A DNA stretch of 64,000 nt from an uncultured Prevotellaceae bacterium (GTDB lineage: Bacteria; Bacteroidota; Bacteroidia; Bacteroidales; Bacteroidaceae), in contig CAMZHV010000003.1 of assembly GCA_947307015.1 (NCBI GenBank), positions 1-64,000 of the forward strand, in the 5' to 3' direction. Made by a program: the position numbers and the translations under genes. Below are positions 1 to 8,290 of the stretch, in pieces (the first letter of the stretch is position 1; each line of letters begins with the position of its first letter). The notes under the pieces are model-generated. The model had not been told where the DNA came from and made no database searches. It worked only from the letters and a program-made list of their open reading frames with translations.

Positions 1-38
1 TCCCATGTATATGGCAGGTTTTTGTTTCTCTCTTTTCG

Positions 39-46
39 TATCTTTG
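39..46 (+). promoter_or_regulatory. Predicted -7 box (TAtcTTTG) for the first replication-like gene
   Basis: This matches the Bacteroidota TAnnTTTG -7 consensus and lies 77 bases before the ATG at 124. A TTTG at 21-24 is too close to be a normal -33 box. The leader that follows contains the palindrome GTCGCGAC near position 60. Confidence 0.5.
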
Positions 47-123
47 CACCCGAGTTAGGTCGCGACCCTGTGCTCGTTTAAAGTTTAACGTTTAAAGTAT
101 TTATTAACTCAACAAAGAAAGCA

Positions 124-777
124 ATGAAAGAAAGAAGCAAAGAAAGTAAAGAAAGAAAGGCTGTTGTTGTTGCTGAAGAGAAAAACGAAAAAGAGAAAGC
201 AACAACAACCTCACGCGCTGGGCGCGCGCACGAGGAGTGCCCACTCAACGTGGTGACAGAAGAAGATATCGAACGCTTCATCGACATCTTTAACGAGACC
301 ATGATTCGTACGAATGCTGTCATCCCCACGGTAGATATCCTTACGACACAGGCCGAACGCCAGCTGCGCTACCTCATGCAACGCTACTCTATGGCGAAGC
401 TGGAGAAGATGGTAGAGAACGCAGCAGCCAGTGATTTCCTCAATGGTAGCGGCCAGCGGGGCTTCAAGGCGGATTTCGAATGGCTCACCCGTGAAGTGAA
501 CTTCATCAAGGTGGTCAATAACAAGTACGCCAATATTCCCCATGAGCGTCGATGGCAGGATCCCGCCGAGCGTATGGAGGAGCGCAAGCAACGCGAACAT
601 GAGCGCCTCCTCCGTAACATGGAGATCGAGGAAGAGGAGCGGGAGAAGCGGCGCAGGCAGCGCGAATGGGATGCGGCACACGCCGCCACGCCAGAGGAGA
701 TCGCCCGCATCACGGCCGGATTCGAGCTGCCCCGCCTGACGCCCGAACAACAGGAGTACTTACGCCGAAAGAAGTGA
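124..777 (+). CDS. Replication-module protein (phage replisome-organizer C-terminal-like)
   Basis: A 217-residue protein. The first ~40 residues are almost all Lys, Glu, Ser and Arg. Residues ~50-145 resemble the C-terminal module of phage and plasmid replisome organizer (DnaD-like) proteins: the pattern N-x-P-x-V then LTTQAERQLRYL, LEKMVENAAASDFLNG, GFKADFEWL and FIKVVNNKYANIP follows the usual 'SDFLxGxNxRGWKATFDWxxxxxNFxKVLxGxY' layout. Residues 150-217 are a charged, probably helical tail rich in E and R. The winged-helix N-terminal half normally fused to this module is absent, so it may act as a stand-alone partner of a helicase or primase. DUF4248 follows after 5 bases, so the two are probably one operon. 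The assignment rests on motif recall, not a search. Confidence 0.6.
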   Translation: MKERSKESKERKAVVVAEEKNEKEKATTTSRAGRAHEECPLNVVTEEDIERFIDIFNETMIRTNAVIPTVDILTTQAERQLRYLMQRYSMAKLEKMVENAAASDFLNGSGQRGFKADFEWLTREVNFIKVVNNKYANIPHERRWQDPAERMEERKQREHERLLRNMEIEEEEREKRRRQREWDAAHAATPEEIARITAGFELPRLTPEQQEYLRRKK

Positions 778-782
778 CGCTT

Positions 783-1001
783 ATGGAAGATTTCAAGATA
801 CGTCCGCTGAGCAAGTCGGAGCTGGCGATGGCCTACGCGCCGAACCTCACCGTGCAGGGTGCCGTGAACCGGCTGATGGAATGGATACGTCACAACCCGG
901 AGCTGGCCGAGGACTTGCGGCGCACGGGCTACCGCAAGACGCAGAAGCTGTTCACCTCGCTGCAGGTGCGCACCATCGTCAGCTACCTGGGTGAGCCGTG
1001 A
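783..1001 (+). CDS. DUF4248 family small protein
   Basis: A 72-residue protein starting MEDFKIRPLSKSELAMAYAP. The order 'I-R-x-x-x-K-x-E-L-A-x-x-Y', then an alpha-helical middle (AVNRLMEWIRHNPEL) and a C-terminal V-x-x-I-V-x-Y-L-G-E is typical of DUF4248, a small Bacteroidota family often found beside VapE/VirE-type ATPase genes and other prophage-like genes. It may be DNA binding (helix-turn-helix-like), but no function is established. The start at 783 was chosen because it follows the previous stop by 5 bases and gives the usual family length. It is probably co-transcribed with the upstream replication-like gene. Confidence 0.7.
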   Translation: MEDFKIRPLSKSELAMAYAPNLTVQGAVNRLMEWIRHNPELAEDLRRTGYRKTQKLFTSLQVRTIVSYLGEP

Positions 1002-1086
1002 GATCCTGAACACATCGAAAAACACGGGAAGTTATCGTATCATGTGCGAGCCTCTTGGTGCCTATCATTGGCGGTCTCCGATGTCG

Positions 1087-1094
1087 TACCTTTG
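1087..1094 (+). promoter_or_regulatory. Predicted -7 box (TAccTTTG) with no clear gene behind it
   Basis: A good TAnnTTTG match 47 bases before an ATG at 1141. That ATG opens only a 25-codon reading frame which runs straight into the 22-bp repeat array. The promoter may be the remains of a lost third gene of the module or may drive a non-coding transcript. Confidence 0.4.
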
Positions 1095-1187
1095 CTGTCG
1101 CAAACAAGAAGGTTTGCCTTGTTCAACTTAAAACAATCATCATGAAACAGTTCATCTTAATGAAGCCACGGCCACCACCGTCCCGAC

Positions 1188-1275
1188 TGACGCTTAAGGG
1201 TTCGACCAGAAACCTTTAAGGCTTTACGCCAAAACCCATAAGGCTTTCCCATGAAACCCTTTGGTGTTCAATCAA
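1188..1275. repeat. 22-bp-period degenerate repeat array (iteron-like), copy 1
   Basis: Four consecutive 22-base units (1188-1209, 1210-1231, 1232-1253, 1254-1275). Three begin AAACC and two contain the imperfect palindrome AAACCxxxAAGGCTTT. The 22-base spacing is about two helical turns. A related array with the same period lies at 31223-31398. The rest of 1002-1392 contains no gene I can support. Confidence 0.6.
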
Positions 1276-1392
1276 CTGCGATCTTTGACTTGATGAAGAA
1301 AAAAACATACAAAACATCGTTCCGCTACGCTCCACTAAAAAAGCTTGTCCTCATGTATGATTGTGTTTTCACAACAGAAACAATCTGTGTTT

Positions 1393-1764
1393 TCAGAACA
1401 AGAACATTGTATCGGTAGCTGTGTCAAGATAATAATGCTCGCACTGGTTCTTGACGGGTGAGAAATTCACAAGTATACCTATCGGGATTTTCGTCAGGCG
1501 CATATAGTTCCATAGCTGCTGGCGCTGGGCTCCTCCTATGGTATCAACTGCTTTACATTCGATAATGACATTTTTCTTGCAGAGGAAATCCATATAATGC
1601 TTATGTTGCAGCGTATGATTGTGGAAATCGACAGTGAAATAGTATTCCTTCTGGAAGGGGATGCCGCGCTCAGTGAAAAGGATGGACAGTGCCTCCTGAT
1701 AGATGTATTCGTTGAGGAAGGGGCCAAGCTCTTGGTGTACTTCCTGACAACAACAATCAACCTT
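1393..1764 (-). pseudogene. GxxExxY-family protein, frameshifted and N-terminally broken
   Basis: Reading the minus strand gives VHQELGPFLNEYIYQEAL (the G-x-x-E-x-x-Y signature region), then FQKEYYF, MDFLCKKNVIIECKAVD and LRLTKIPIGILVNF-like strands: the PD-(D/E)XK-like fold of GxxExxY proteins. The open frame has no usable start codon: a TGA stop sits at 1767-1765. In the next frame the residues KVNERLIVVV lead straight into it, so one base appears to have been lost near 1745. A minus-strand Met at 1593 would give only the last 66 residues, without the signature. GxxExxY genes are common in Bacteroidota and of uncertain function. Confidence 0.7.
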
Positions 1765-1843
1765 TCATTAACCTTGCCGTAAAGTGCCGAAGTATAAGGT
1801 GCAAGCGCAAAGGGGGACGATGGGCGGGTACAGCAGAGTGTTA

Positions 1844-1879
1844 TAAAAAACAAAAACGGCTCTTCTCACGAAGAACCGT
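1844..1879 (-). terminator. Rho-independent terminator (minus strand)
   Basis: Arms 1856-1865 and 1870-1879 form a 10-base stem with one mismatch and a 4-base loop. On the minus strand it is followed by a T-rich tract (TTTTTGTTTTTT). It closes the candidate RNA transcript described at 1844-2169. Confidence 0.7.
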
Positions 1880-2169
1880 CTTTCAAAGCTATGAACAAAT
1901 CTTGTTGAATCTCAGAATAACTTTGAGAACATGAACGATGGAATTCTGTTTCTCTTTGCTTTTTCTGGCGCATCGCTGCGGCAGTTGTGCTTGCGCTATT
2001 CTGGTAGGAATCTCACGGAGGAGATTACCTGCAATCAACTTACCTTAACTAACTTACCTAAAGATGAGTAGCAAACGCTACTCTGGGAATGAAAACCTTT
2101 AAAACTAACCTAATACCATGAAAAACCGTATATCTTGAGTCTCTCGCGAGACGTTGTGTCATCTCTTTG
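1844..2169 (-). ncRNA. Candidate structured non-coding RNA of about 325 nt
   Basis: A minus-strand -7 box at 2183-2176 and a strong terminator at 1879-1844 bracket a region without a credible reading frame. The predicted transcript has several hairpins: GTCTC-GCGA-GAGAC just after the start, a perfect 7-bp stem at 2066-2083 (loop of 4), a GGTA-ATCTC / GAGAT-TACC stem near 2005-2030, and a long imperfect stem before the terminator. I do not recognise tmRNA, RNase P RNA or SRP RNA signatures. It could instead be an unusually long 3' untranslated region of nadB. Confidence 0.45.
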
Positions 2170-2175
2170 ACGATG

Positions 2176-2183
2176 CAAAGGTA
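2176..2183 (-). promoter_or_regulatory. Predicted -7 box (TAccTTTG) of the candidate RNA
   Basis: A perfect TAnnTTTG on the minus strand, read leftward into 2169-1844. No good TTTG -33 box is visible, so the promoter call rests on one element. Confidence 0.45.
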
Positions 2184-2308
2184 CGGCGATTTCGTGTATC
2201 TTGTACACTTTTCCTTCTTTTTTTCCTTCAAAAATAATTTTTTATTGATATATGTCAAATGAATGTGCGCATTTTGAGGGAGTTAGGTTCGTTTAAGAGG
2301 TTTTTTGC

Positions 2309-3898
2309 TTACTTTTGGTCATAGGCATGTTTGGGGTAGTCGACTGTGTAGTGGAGGCCTCGGCTCTCCTTGCGCTCGATGGCCTGACGCGTGATGAGGT
2401 AGCCAACATTGACCATATTACGCAGTTCGCAGATGTCCTTAGAGGCCTTCACGCGCTTGAAGAGCTCTTCGGTCTCCTCGTAGATGATGTCCAGGCGCGT
2501 CCAGGCACGTTGCAGGCGCAGGTCGGAACGTACGATGCCGACATAGTTGGACATGATCTGCCCCACTTCTTTCATGTCCTGTGCGATGAGCACCTTCTCC
2601 TCGTTGGTCATCGTGCCTTCGTCGTTCCATTCGGGCACCTGATCGTTGAATGTGTATTCATCGATGTGGGCAATGGAGTGCTCAGCTGCTTTGTCGGCAT
2701 AGACAACGGCTTCGATGAGTGAGTTGGAGGCCAGTCGATTGCCGCCATGCAGCCCTGTGCAGGAGCACTCGCCGACGGCATAGAGGCGGTGGATGGTAGA
2801 CTGGCCGTCGAGATCCACTTTGATGCCACCGCACATATAGTGGGCGCAAGGTACGACGGGTATGTACTGCTTGGTGATGTCGATGCCGATGGAGAGGCAC
2901 TTGGCATAGATGTTGGGGAAGTGGTGCTTGGTCTCCTCGGGGTCTTTGTGTGTCACGTCGAGGCATACGTGATCAATGCCGTGTACTTTCATCTCCTTGT
3001 CGATGGCGCGTGCCACGATGTCGCGGGGCGCTAAGGAGAGGCGTTTGTCGTACTTCTGCATGAACTCCTCGCCGTTGGGCAGGCGCAGGATGCCGCCATA
3101 ACCGCGCATGGCCTCGGTGATGAGGTAGGCGGGATGCGTTTCAGCTGGGTTGAAGAGTGCCGTGGGATGGAACTGTACAAATTCCATGTCCTTGACAATG
3201 CCCTTGGCACGATACACCATAGCTATGCCGTCGCCCGTGGCTATGTTGGGATTCGTTGTCGTGGCGTAGACAGCGCCTGTGCCGCCAGTGGCCATGAGGG
3301 TGACGCGTGAGAGGAAGGTGTCAATCTTCTGTGTGTCGGGGTCGAGGACGTAGGCGCCGTAGCACTCAATGTCGTTCATGTGGCGGTTGACCTCGCGCCC
3401 TAAGTGGTGCTGCGTGATGATTTCCACGGCGAAATGGTTCTCCAACACGGTGATACGCTTGTTGCGGCGCACGGCACGGATGAGACCCTGTTGGATCTCA
3501 TGACCTGTGTCGTCAGCGTGGTGCAGGATGCGAAACTCCGAGTGGCCGCCCTCGCGGTGCAGGTCGAAACTGCCGTCCTCGTTGCGGTCGAAGTTGACAC
3601 CCCATTTCACCAGATCGGCGATGCCTTTGGGCGCGTTGCGGACAACCTGTTCGACGGCGGCGGGATTGCTGATGTAGTCGCCGGCAATCATCGTGTCCTC
3701 GATGTGCTTCTCAAAGTTGTCGACTTTGAGATTCGTCACGGAGGCCACGCCGCCTTGTGCCTTGTCGGTGTTGGCCTCGTCGATTGTCGTCTTGCAGATG
3801 AGCGCCACCTTGCCTTTGCCGCTCTGTGCGACCTTCAGGGCATAACTCATGCCAGCCACGCCCGAGCCGATAATAAGGAAGTCGAATTTGCGAATCAT
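2309..3898 (-). CDS. nadB: L-aspartate oxidase NadB
   Basis: A cytosolic FAD enzyme that oxidises L-aspartate to iminoaspartate, the first step of de novo NAD synthesis, usually with NadA. The 529 residues match the family length. Visible features: the FAD-binding GSGVAGMSYA (11-20), HREGGHSEFRILHH and EFVQFHPTAL of the succinate dehydrogenase/fumarate reductase flavoprotein fold, the capping domain with HYMCGG, and the C-terminal FAD site GLHGGNRLASNSLIEAVVY. The helical C-terminal domain ends in the LHYTVDYP motif common in NadB. It differs from the SdhA-type flavoprotein at 44386, which is longer. NadA and NadC are not in the window. A minus-strand promoter box lies 52 bases upstream, in the region shared with divergent dacB. 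Confidence 0.95.
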   Translation of the reverse strand: MIRKFDFLIIGSGVAGMSYALKVAQSGKGKVALICKTTIDEANTDKAQGGVASVTNLKVDNFEKHIEDTMIAGDYISNPAAVEQVVRNAPKGIADLVKWGVNFDRNEDGSFDLHREGGHSEFRILHHADDTGHEIQQGLIRAVRRNKRITVLENHFAVEIITQHHLGREVNRHMNDIECYGAYVLDPDTQKIDTFLSRVTLMATGGTGAVYATTTNPNIATGDGIAMVYRAKGIVKDMEFVQFHPTALFNPAETHPAYLITEAMRGYGGILRLPNGEEFMQKYDKRLSLAPRDIVARAIDKEMKVHGIDHVCLDVTHKDPEETKHHFPNIYAKCLSIGIDITKQYIPVVPCAHYMCGGIKVDLDGQSTIHRLYAVGECSCTGLHGGNRLASNSLIEAVVYADKAAEHSIAHIDEYTFNDQVPEWNDEGTMTNEEKVLIAQDMKEVGQIMSNYVGIVRSDLRLQRAWTRLDIIYEETEELFKRVKASKDICELRNMVNVGYLITRQAIERKESRGLHYTVDYPKHAYDQK

Positions 3899-3949
3899 GG
3901 TTTAATGATACGATTATAGGATTATACGATTTTTTCGGGTTTCTGGGGG

Positions 3950-3957
3950 CAAAGGTA
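3950..3957 (-). promoter_or_regulatory. Predicted -7 box of nadB
   Basis: TAccTTTG on the minus strand, 52 bases upstream of the nadB ATG. The AT-rich stretch 3961-4020, made of degenerate TTTATT units, separates it from the divergent dacB promoter. Confidence 0.6.
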
Positions 3958-4021
3958 CACATTTTTCACTTTTATTTATTATTTCTTATTTATTATTTTT
4001 TATTTATTCATTAAAAAGTAC

Positions 4022-4029
4022 TACCTTTG
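4022..4029 (+). promoter_or_regulatory. Predicted -7 box of dacB, almost abutting the start codon
   Basis: TAccTTTG ends only 7 bases before the dacB ATG at 4037. With normal Bacteroidota spacing, transcription would begin at or within a base or two of the ATG, implying a leaderless or near-leaderless mRNA. Confidence 0.55.
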
Positions 4030-4036
4030 TACCGCA

Positions 4037-5383
4037 ATGAAACAATATCGACTCTTTTTCGCACTCTGTGCTGCACTATTCATGGCTTCGTGTCGTACCT
4101 CGGCACCGCTGCAGCATCATCGTTCGGATCCCGATGCCGTCCATACGGGTCTTGCGGTGTCCTCTGCTCAGCAAGCTATCGCAGATCAGCCCCAGCAGAC
4201 CTTCGGTGAAGGGCCGTTTGCGGTCTATGAGACGGTGACGGGCATCGCTGCTGACATCGACAGGATTCTGGCCGCTGAAGATACCTTGCTACAGCGCAGC
4301 CAGATCGGCATACACGTCGTAGATCTCACCTCTGCAGAGGTGCTTTATGCGCGCAATGCGCATCAGCGTATGCGTCCTGCTTCAACGGAAAAAGTGATCA
4401 CCGCTGTTACCGCTCTCGACATTCTGGGACCCGACTACAGCTTGACAACACAGCTACTTTCCTTGGGCGGTATCATGGGCAGCACGCTCGACGGCGATCT
4501 CTACGTGAAGGCCGTCATGGATCCGCTGCTCAATGTAGCTGACGTGCGTGCGCTGGCCAACCAGCTGAAGGCGGCAGGTATTCGCACCATCGATGGTCGA
4601 GTCATCGCTGACGGTTCGTTCAAGGATACCGACGAGTATGGTTGGGGATGGTGCTGGGACGATGAGAACCCCGTGCTTTCACCTTTCCTCTGCGACGGTA
4701 AGCCTATACTCATCGACCAGCTTATGACAGCGCTTCGTTTAGCTGGCATCACGGTCACACGTGGCACTTCCATCGGCAACACACCTGCTGGAGCACGCAC
4801 TTTGGCCAGCATCTCGCATCCATTGACCGCCGTGCTACAGCCGATGCTCAAGGATAGTGACAACCTGTGCGCCGAAGCCGTCTTCTACCAGGTCGCCAAG
4901 ATGTACGCCATATACACCAAATTCAAGGCCACGACGAAGTCCTATAGCCGCAAGAACGGCGCCAGCGCCTGTAGCGCCGTCATCAGCAAGAGCTATTTGC
5001 CGCAGTGGGGAGGACGTGAAAGCACTTCCATTGTTGCCGATGGTAGCGGGCTCTCGCTCTACAACTACCAGACACCTGCCACCTTCACCTGCCTGTTGGC
5101 CTACGCCACCACGCGACCCGAAGCTATCCTCAATCCTTTGCTCGCGGCACTGCCCATCGCCGCTGTCGACGGAACGCTCAAGAACCGTATGTCCGGCACA
5201 CCTGCAGCAGCCAACGTCCGTGCCAAGACGGGTTCCGTTAGTGCTGTCAGCACGCTCGTTGGCTACACCACACAACGCTCCACAGGCCACCTCATCGCCT
5301 TCGCCATCATGAACCAGGGTGTCGAACGCATGGCTGAAGGACGTGCCTTGCAGGACAAGATCTGCGTGCTGCTGAGCAGGTAA
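4037..5383 (+). CDS. dacB: D-alanyl-D-alanine carboxypeptidase/endopeptidase (PBP4, peptidase S13)
   Basis: A 448-residue penicillin-binding protein of the S13 family, which trims or cleaves peptidoglycan cross-links in the periplasm. All three active-site motifs are present: STEK at 116-119 (Ser116 nucleophile), SDN at 274-276 and KTG at 397-399. The N-terminus MKQYRLFFALCAALFMASC is a lipoprotein signal with a lipobox cysteine at 19, so the protein is probably membrane anchored. The inserted domain typical of PBP4 lies between STEK and SDN. The start at 4037 is needed for the signal peptide, although it lies very close to the predicted promoter. A palindromic repeat follows the stop. Confidence 0.93.
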   Translation: MKQYRLFFALCAALFMASCRTSAPLQHHRSDPDAVHTGLAVSSAQQAIADQPQQTFGEGPFAVYETVTGIAADIDRILAAEDTLLQRSQIGIHVVDLTSAEVLYARNAHQRMRPASTEKVITAVTALDILGPDYSLTTQLLSLGGIMGSTLDGDLYVKAVMDPLLNVADVRALANQLKAAGIRTIDGRVIADGSFKDTDEYGWGWCWDDENPVLSPFLCDGKPILIDQLMTALRLAGITVTRGTSIGNTPAGARTLASISHPLTAVLQPMLKDSDNLCAEAVFYQVAKMYAIYTKFKATTKSYSRKNGASACSAVISKSYLPQWGGRESTSIVADGSGLSLYNYQTPATFTCLLAYATTRPEAILNPLLAALPIAAVDGTLKNRMSGTPAAANVRAKTGSVSAVSTLVGYTTQRSTGHLIAFAIMNQGVERMAEGRALQDKICVLLSR

Positions 5384-5384
5384 A

Positions 5385-5432
5385 GCCTCTCCCCCAACCA
5401 GGCCTCACGTAAGGGAGGGGAGTGCTGGGAGC
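5385..5432. repeat. GC-rich palindromic repeat, single copy after dacB
   Basis: Arms CCTCTCCC and GGGAGGGGAG of the window-wide palindromic family begin directly after the dacB stop codon. It could double as a transcript-end hairpin. The AT-rich degenerate repeat 5436-5508 (AAATG/TAAAT units) follows. Confidence 0.6.
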
Positions 5433-5510
5433 TTAAAAAAATGAAAAATGAAAATAGTAAAATAGTAAATAACAAACAGTAAATCGTAAATCATTAAATT
5501 GTAAATTAAC

Positions 5511-6314
5511 ATGAATCCCTATCTGAATTTCTCCCTTGAGGGCAAAGTGGCTCTCGTGACAGGTGCCAGCTACGGCATCGGTTTTGCTATTGCCAGCGCT
5601 TTTGCTGAGCAGGGTGCTACCATCTGTTTCAACGACATCAATCAGGAACTTGTCGACCGTGGCTTGAAGGCATACGCTGAGAAGGGCATCAAGGTACACG
5701 GCTACGTCTGCGACGTCACCGATGAACCCGCAGTACAGGCTATGGTCAAGCAGATTAAGGAAGAGGTCGGCACCATCGACATCCTCGTCAACAATGCCGG
5801 TATCATCCGCCGCATCCCCATGCACGAGATGGAGGCCGCTGATTTCCGCCGCGTCATCGACATTGACCTCAATGCCCCCTTCATCGTCTCCAAGGCTGTC
5901 CTGCCCGATATGATGGCCAAAGGTCACGGTAAGATTATTAACATCTGCTCCATGATGTCCGAACTGGGTCGCGAGACAGTCAGTGCCTACGCTGCTGCTA
6001 AGGGCGGTCTGAAGATGCTCACGCGTAACATCTGCTCGGAGTACGGCGAATACAACATCCAGTGCAACGGCATCGGTCCCGGCTACATCGCTACGCCTCA
6101 GACCGCACCGCTTCGCGAGCGTCAGGCTGATGGCAGCCGCCATCCTTTCGACAGCTTCATCTGTGCCAAGACACCCGCAGGACGCTGGCTTGACCCGCAG
6201 GAACTCACGGGCCCCGCTGTCTTCCTCGCCTCTGAAGCCTCGAATGCCGTTAATGGACACATCCTCTATGTCGACGGCGGTATCCTTGCCTACATCGGCA
6301 AACAACCGAAATAA
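5511..6314 (+). CDS. Short-chain dehydrogenase, gluconate 5-dehydrogenase / KduD-like
   Basis: A 267-residue classical SDR oxidoreductase, cytosolic and NAD(P) dependent. Motifs: TGASYGIG (17-24, cofactor binding), NNAG (94-97), catalytic Ser near 147-150, Tyr160 and Lys164 in the Y-x-x-x-K arrangement, and the C-terminal YVDGG. The sequence most resembles Bacteroidota proteins annotated as gluconate 5-dehydrogenase or 2-dehydro-3-deoxy-D-gluconate 5-dehydrogenase (KduD), which act in uronic acid and gluconate catabolism. The usual partner kduI and other pectin genes are absent, so the substrate cannot be fixed from context. The strong convergent hairpin at 6366-6405 ends the transcript. Confidence 0.85.
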   Translation: MNPYLNFSLEGKVALVTGASYGIGFAIASAFAEQGATICFNDINQELVDRGLKAYAEKGIKVHGYVCDVTDEPAVQAMVKQIKEEVGTIDILVNNAGIIRRIPMHEMEAADFRRVIDIDLNAPFIVSKAVLPDMMAKGHGKIINICSMMSELGRETVSAYAAAKGGLKMLTRNICSEYGEYNIQCNGIGPGYIATPQTAPLRERQADGSRHPFDSFICAKTPAGRWLDPQELTGPAVFLASEASNAVNGHILYVDGGILAYIGKQPK

Positions 6315-6365
6315 GTAGGCTTCCTCCTACCCTCTCCTCTTTCGATACCAAAATCTCTCTATAGA

Positions 6366-6405
6366 CTTCCCCGCCGCCAGCTGTTACAGCCTGACGGCGG
6401 GGAAG
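6366..6405. terminator. Hairpin between convergent genes
   Basis: Perfect 11-bp arms (6366-6376 and 6395-6405, CTTCCCCGCCG and its complement) lie between the convergent SDR and PAP2 genes. No T tract is obvious, so it may serve both directions as an RNA-stabilising end. Confidence 0.6.
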
Positions 6406-6416
6406 TGGTTTGTGTA

Positions 6417-7256
6417 TCAGAAGCTGAGATTGACGTTGAAGGCGAGGGTACGGGTGTCGGGTATGTAGAGGGGAATGCAGGTCGTGGTGACGGAAGAGGT
6501 GTCCCAACGGAAGAGGCGGCGCTCAACGGGCAACAGAAGGTAGGCAAGGCGGGCAGAGAGGATGCCAAAGCCAGCGCCTGCAACGACGTCGTTGAGCCAG
6601 TGCTCGTTGTTGTAGAGGCGGCAGAAGCCAATGCCTGCGGCGAAGAGGTAAGCACCCGAACCCCACGCCCAACCGTACTCCTCGCGAATGAGTTCGGCAC
6701 CCATGAAAGCCCATGAAGTGTGACCAGAAGGGAAGGAACGGTTGTTACGGGCGTTGGGCCGCTCTTCATTGATGATATATTTCAAACCCTGCGTCATAGC
6801 AACATGGAATACTGTTGCTGTGGCGCTGACGGCCAGACGTTCGCGCCAGTCATGCTTGGACTTGATGCCCGTGAAGCCTAAGCCGACATTCACGACCAAC
6901 GGGAAATACTGGAGGTAGTCGTCAGCACGGAAGAAGTTGCCCTCACCGCGCCAATTTTGCAAACCGTCGCGCACGTTTTGTTTCACGTTGCACATCCAGT
7001 TGTTGCTGACGCCTATGGCGCCCACGGTGATGAAGGTTGCCGAGACGGCGATGGGTGCTATCGTGGCTCCAAGCCGTTTGTGGGACTTGGCCTCTTGCTG
7101 CATCTCCAATATGTCCTTGACCTCCTGTGGTGTCGTATGAGGTGACTTGAGATCCTCTTGAATTGGGATGTGAAGGGAGTCGGCAGCGCTCGTTATATCC
7201 TGAGCACAAGCGAAGCTGCTGATGAGTAAGATGGAGATGAGTAGACGGATCTTCAT
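6417..7256 (-). CDS. PAP2-family phosphatase with signal peptide
   Basis: A 279-residue protein with N-terminal signal MKIRLLISILLISSFACAQ and the three phosphatase motifs of the type 2 phosphatidic acid phosphatase family: K159-x6-RP (166-167), PSGH (176-179), and R213-x5-H219-x3-D223. Hydrophobic segments surround the motifs, so it is an envelope membrane enzyme acting on a lipid phosphate such as lipid A, undecaprenyl diphosphate or phosphatidylglycerol phosphate; which one is not visible. Its ATG overlaps the dusB stop as ATGA, so it is translated at the end of the leuS-dusB run. A second PAP2 protein, fused to a barrel, is at 28617. Confidence 0.85.
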   Translation of the reverse strand: MKIRLLISILLISSFACAQDITSAADSLHIPIQEDLKSPHTTPQEVKDILEMQQEAKSHKRLGATIAPIAVSATFITVGAIGVSNNWMCNVKQNVRDGLQNWRGEGNFFRADDYLQYFPLVVNVGLGFTGIKSKHDWRERLAVSATATVFHVAMTQGLKYIINEERPNARNNRSFPSGHTSWAFMGAELIREEYGWAWGSGAYLFAAGIGFCRLYNNEHWLNDVVAGAGFGILSARLAYLLLPVERRLFRWDTSSVTTTCIPLYIPDTRTLAFNVNLSF

Positions 7257-8260
7257 GCGTCATGTATTGAATGTAGCAATGTACGCGTAATTTCCATGAT
7301 CTCGAAGAGCTCGTCGACAGTCTCGGCACGCAACATCCGGATGCGTGTTTGGCGGAAGTCGGGGATGCCCTTGAACAGCGGCGAGGCGGCCAGATGGCGG
7401 CGCACATGGCGCACACCGCTCAGCTCGCCAAGGCGTGCCACGGAGGTCACAACCTGCTCCTTCAGGATGTCGAGCTTCCAGTCAAGACTGCCCGTCGGAG
7501 AACCGACGGGCCCGGTGGCTAACTTCTCCACTATTTCCTTGAATATCCATGGGCGTCCGAAGGTGGCGCGACCTACCATGATGGCATCTACACCGTAGCG
7601 TTCGAAAGCCTGGACGGCATCCTCAGCGCTGGTGATGTCACCATTGCCGATGATGGGTATCTTCATGCGGGGATTACGTTTCACCTCCCCAATGAGCGTC
7701 CAGTCGGCTTGATCAGTATACATCTGTGAGCGGGTGCGGCCGTGGATGGTCAGCGCAGAGATACCGCAGTCCTGAAGCTGTTCTGCCAGATCCACGATGA
7801 TGAGGTTTTCCTTATCCCATCCGAGGCGCGTCTTTACGGTCACGGGCACTTGCGAACCTACGGCATCTACCACAGCACGCGTAATCTCCAAGAGCTTCGG
7901 TACGTCGCGCAGCATACCTGCCCCTGCCCCTTTGTTGGCTATCTTCTTCACGGGGCAGCCGAAATTGAGGTCGAGAACATCGGGGTGTGCCTGCTCGACA
8001 ACGATGCGAGCTGCACCCGCCATCGCTTCAGGATCCTTGCCGTAGATCTGTATGGCCACGGGACGCTCCTCGTCGCACACTTCAAGCTTTTTCAGGCTCT
8101 TGTTGACCATGCGCACAAGGGCGTCGGACGAGACAAATTCGGAGTAGACCATTGCTGCGCCCAACCTGCGGCACAGGAGACGGAATCCAATGTCGGTGAC
8201 GTCCTCCATTGGTGCCAACAACACAGGGCGTTCGCCCAAGTCAACATTACCTATCTTCAT
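7253..8260 (-). CDS. dusB: tRNA-dihydrouridine synthase B
   Basis: A 335-residue FMN enzyme that reduces uridine to dihydrouridine in the tRNA D-loop. Seen: LLAPMEDVTD near the N-terminus (FMN phosphate and flavin contact), catalytic Cys102 in NFGCPVKKI, KTRLGW, the HGRTRSQMY segment, IIGNGDI and MVGRATFGRPWIF. The small helical C-terminal domain is present. Length and motif spelling fit the DusB/NifR3-like group. Its stop overlaps the PAP2 ATG by 4 bases and it starts 30 bases after porZ, so both neighbours are co-transcribed. Confidence 0.93.
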   Translation of the reverse strand: MKIGNVDLGERPVLLAPMEDVTDIGFRLLCRRLGAAMVYSEFVSSDALVRMVNKSLKKLEVCDEERPVAIQIYGKDPEAMAGAARIVVEQAHPDVLDLNFGCPVKKIANKGAGAGMLRDVPKLLEITRAVVDAVGSQVPVTVKTRLGWDKENLIIVDLAEQLQDCGISALTIHGRTRSQMYTDQADWTLIGEVKRNPRMKIPIIGNGDITSAEDAVQAFERYGVDAIMVGRATFGRPWIFKEIVEKLATGPVGSPTGSLDWKLDILKEQVVTSVARLGELSGVRHVRRHLAASPLFKGIPDFRQTRIRMLRAETVDELFEIMEITRTLLHSIHDA

Positions 8261-8290
8261 GTTTGTTCTATCGTTTCAGGGGCTGTAGGC

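Noticed and set aside
1141..1218. 25-codon frame after a good promoter box (MKQFILMKPRPPPSRL...)
   Set aside because: Too short, no recognisable relatives, and its 3' part lies in the 22-bp repeat array.
2058..2258. 66-codon minus-strand frame overlapping the candidate RNA
   Set aside because: It begins in a Lys-rich AT stretch upstream of the promoter box and shows no protein-like pattern.
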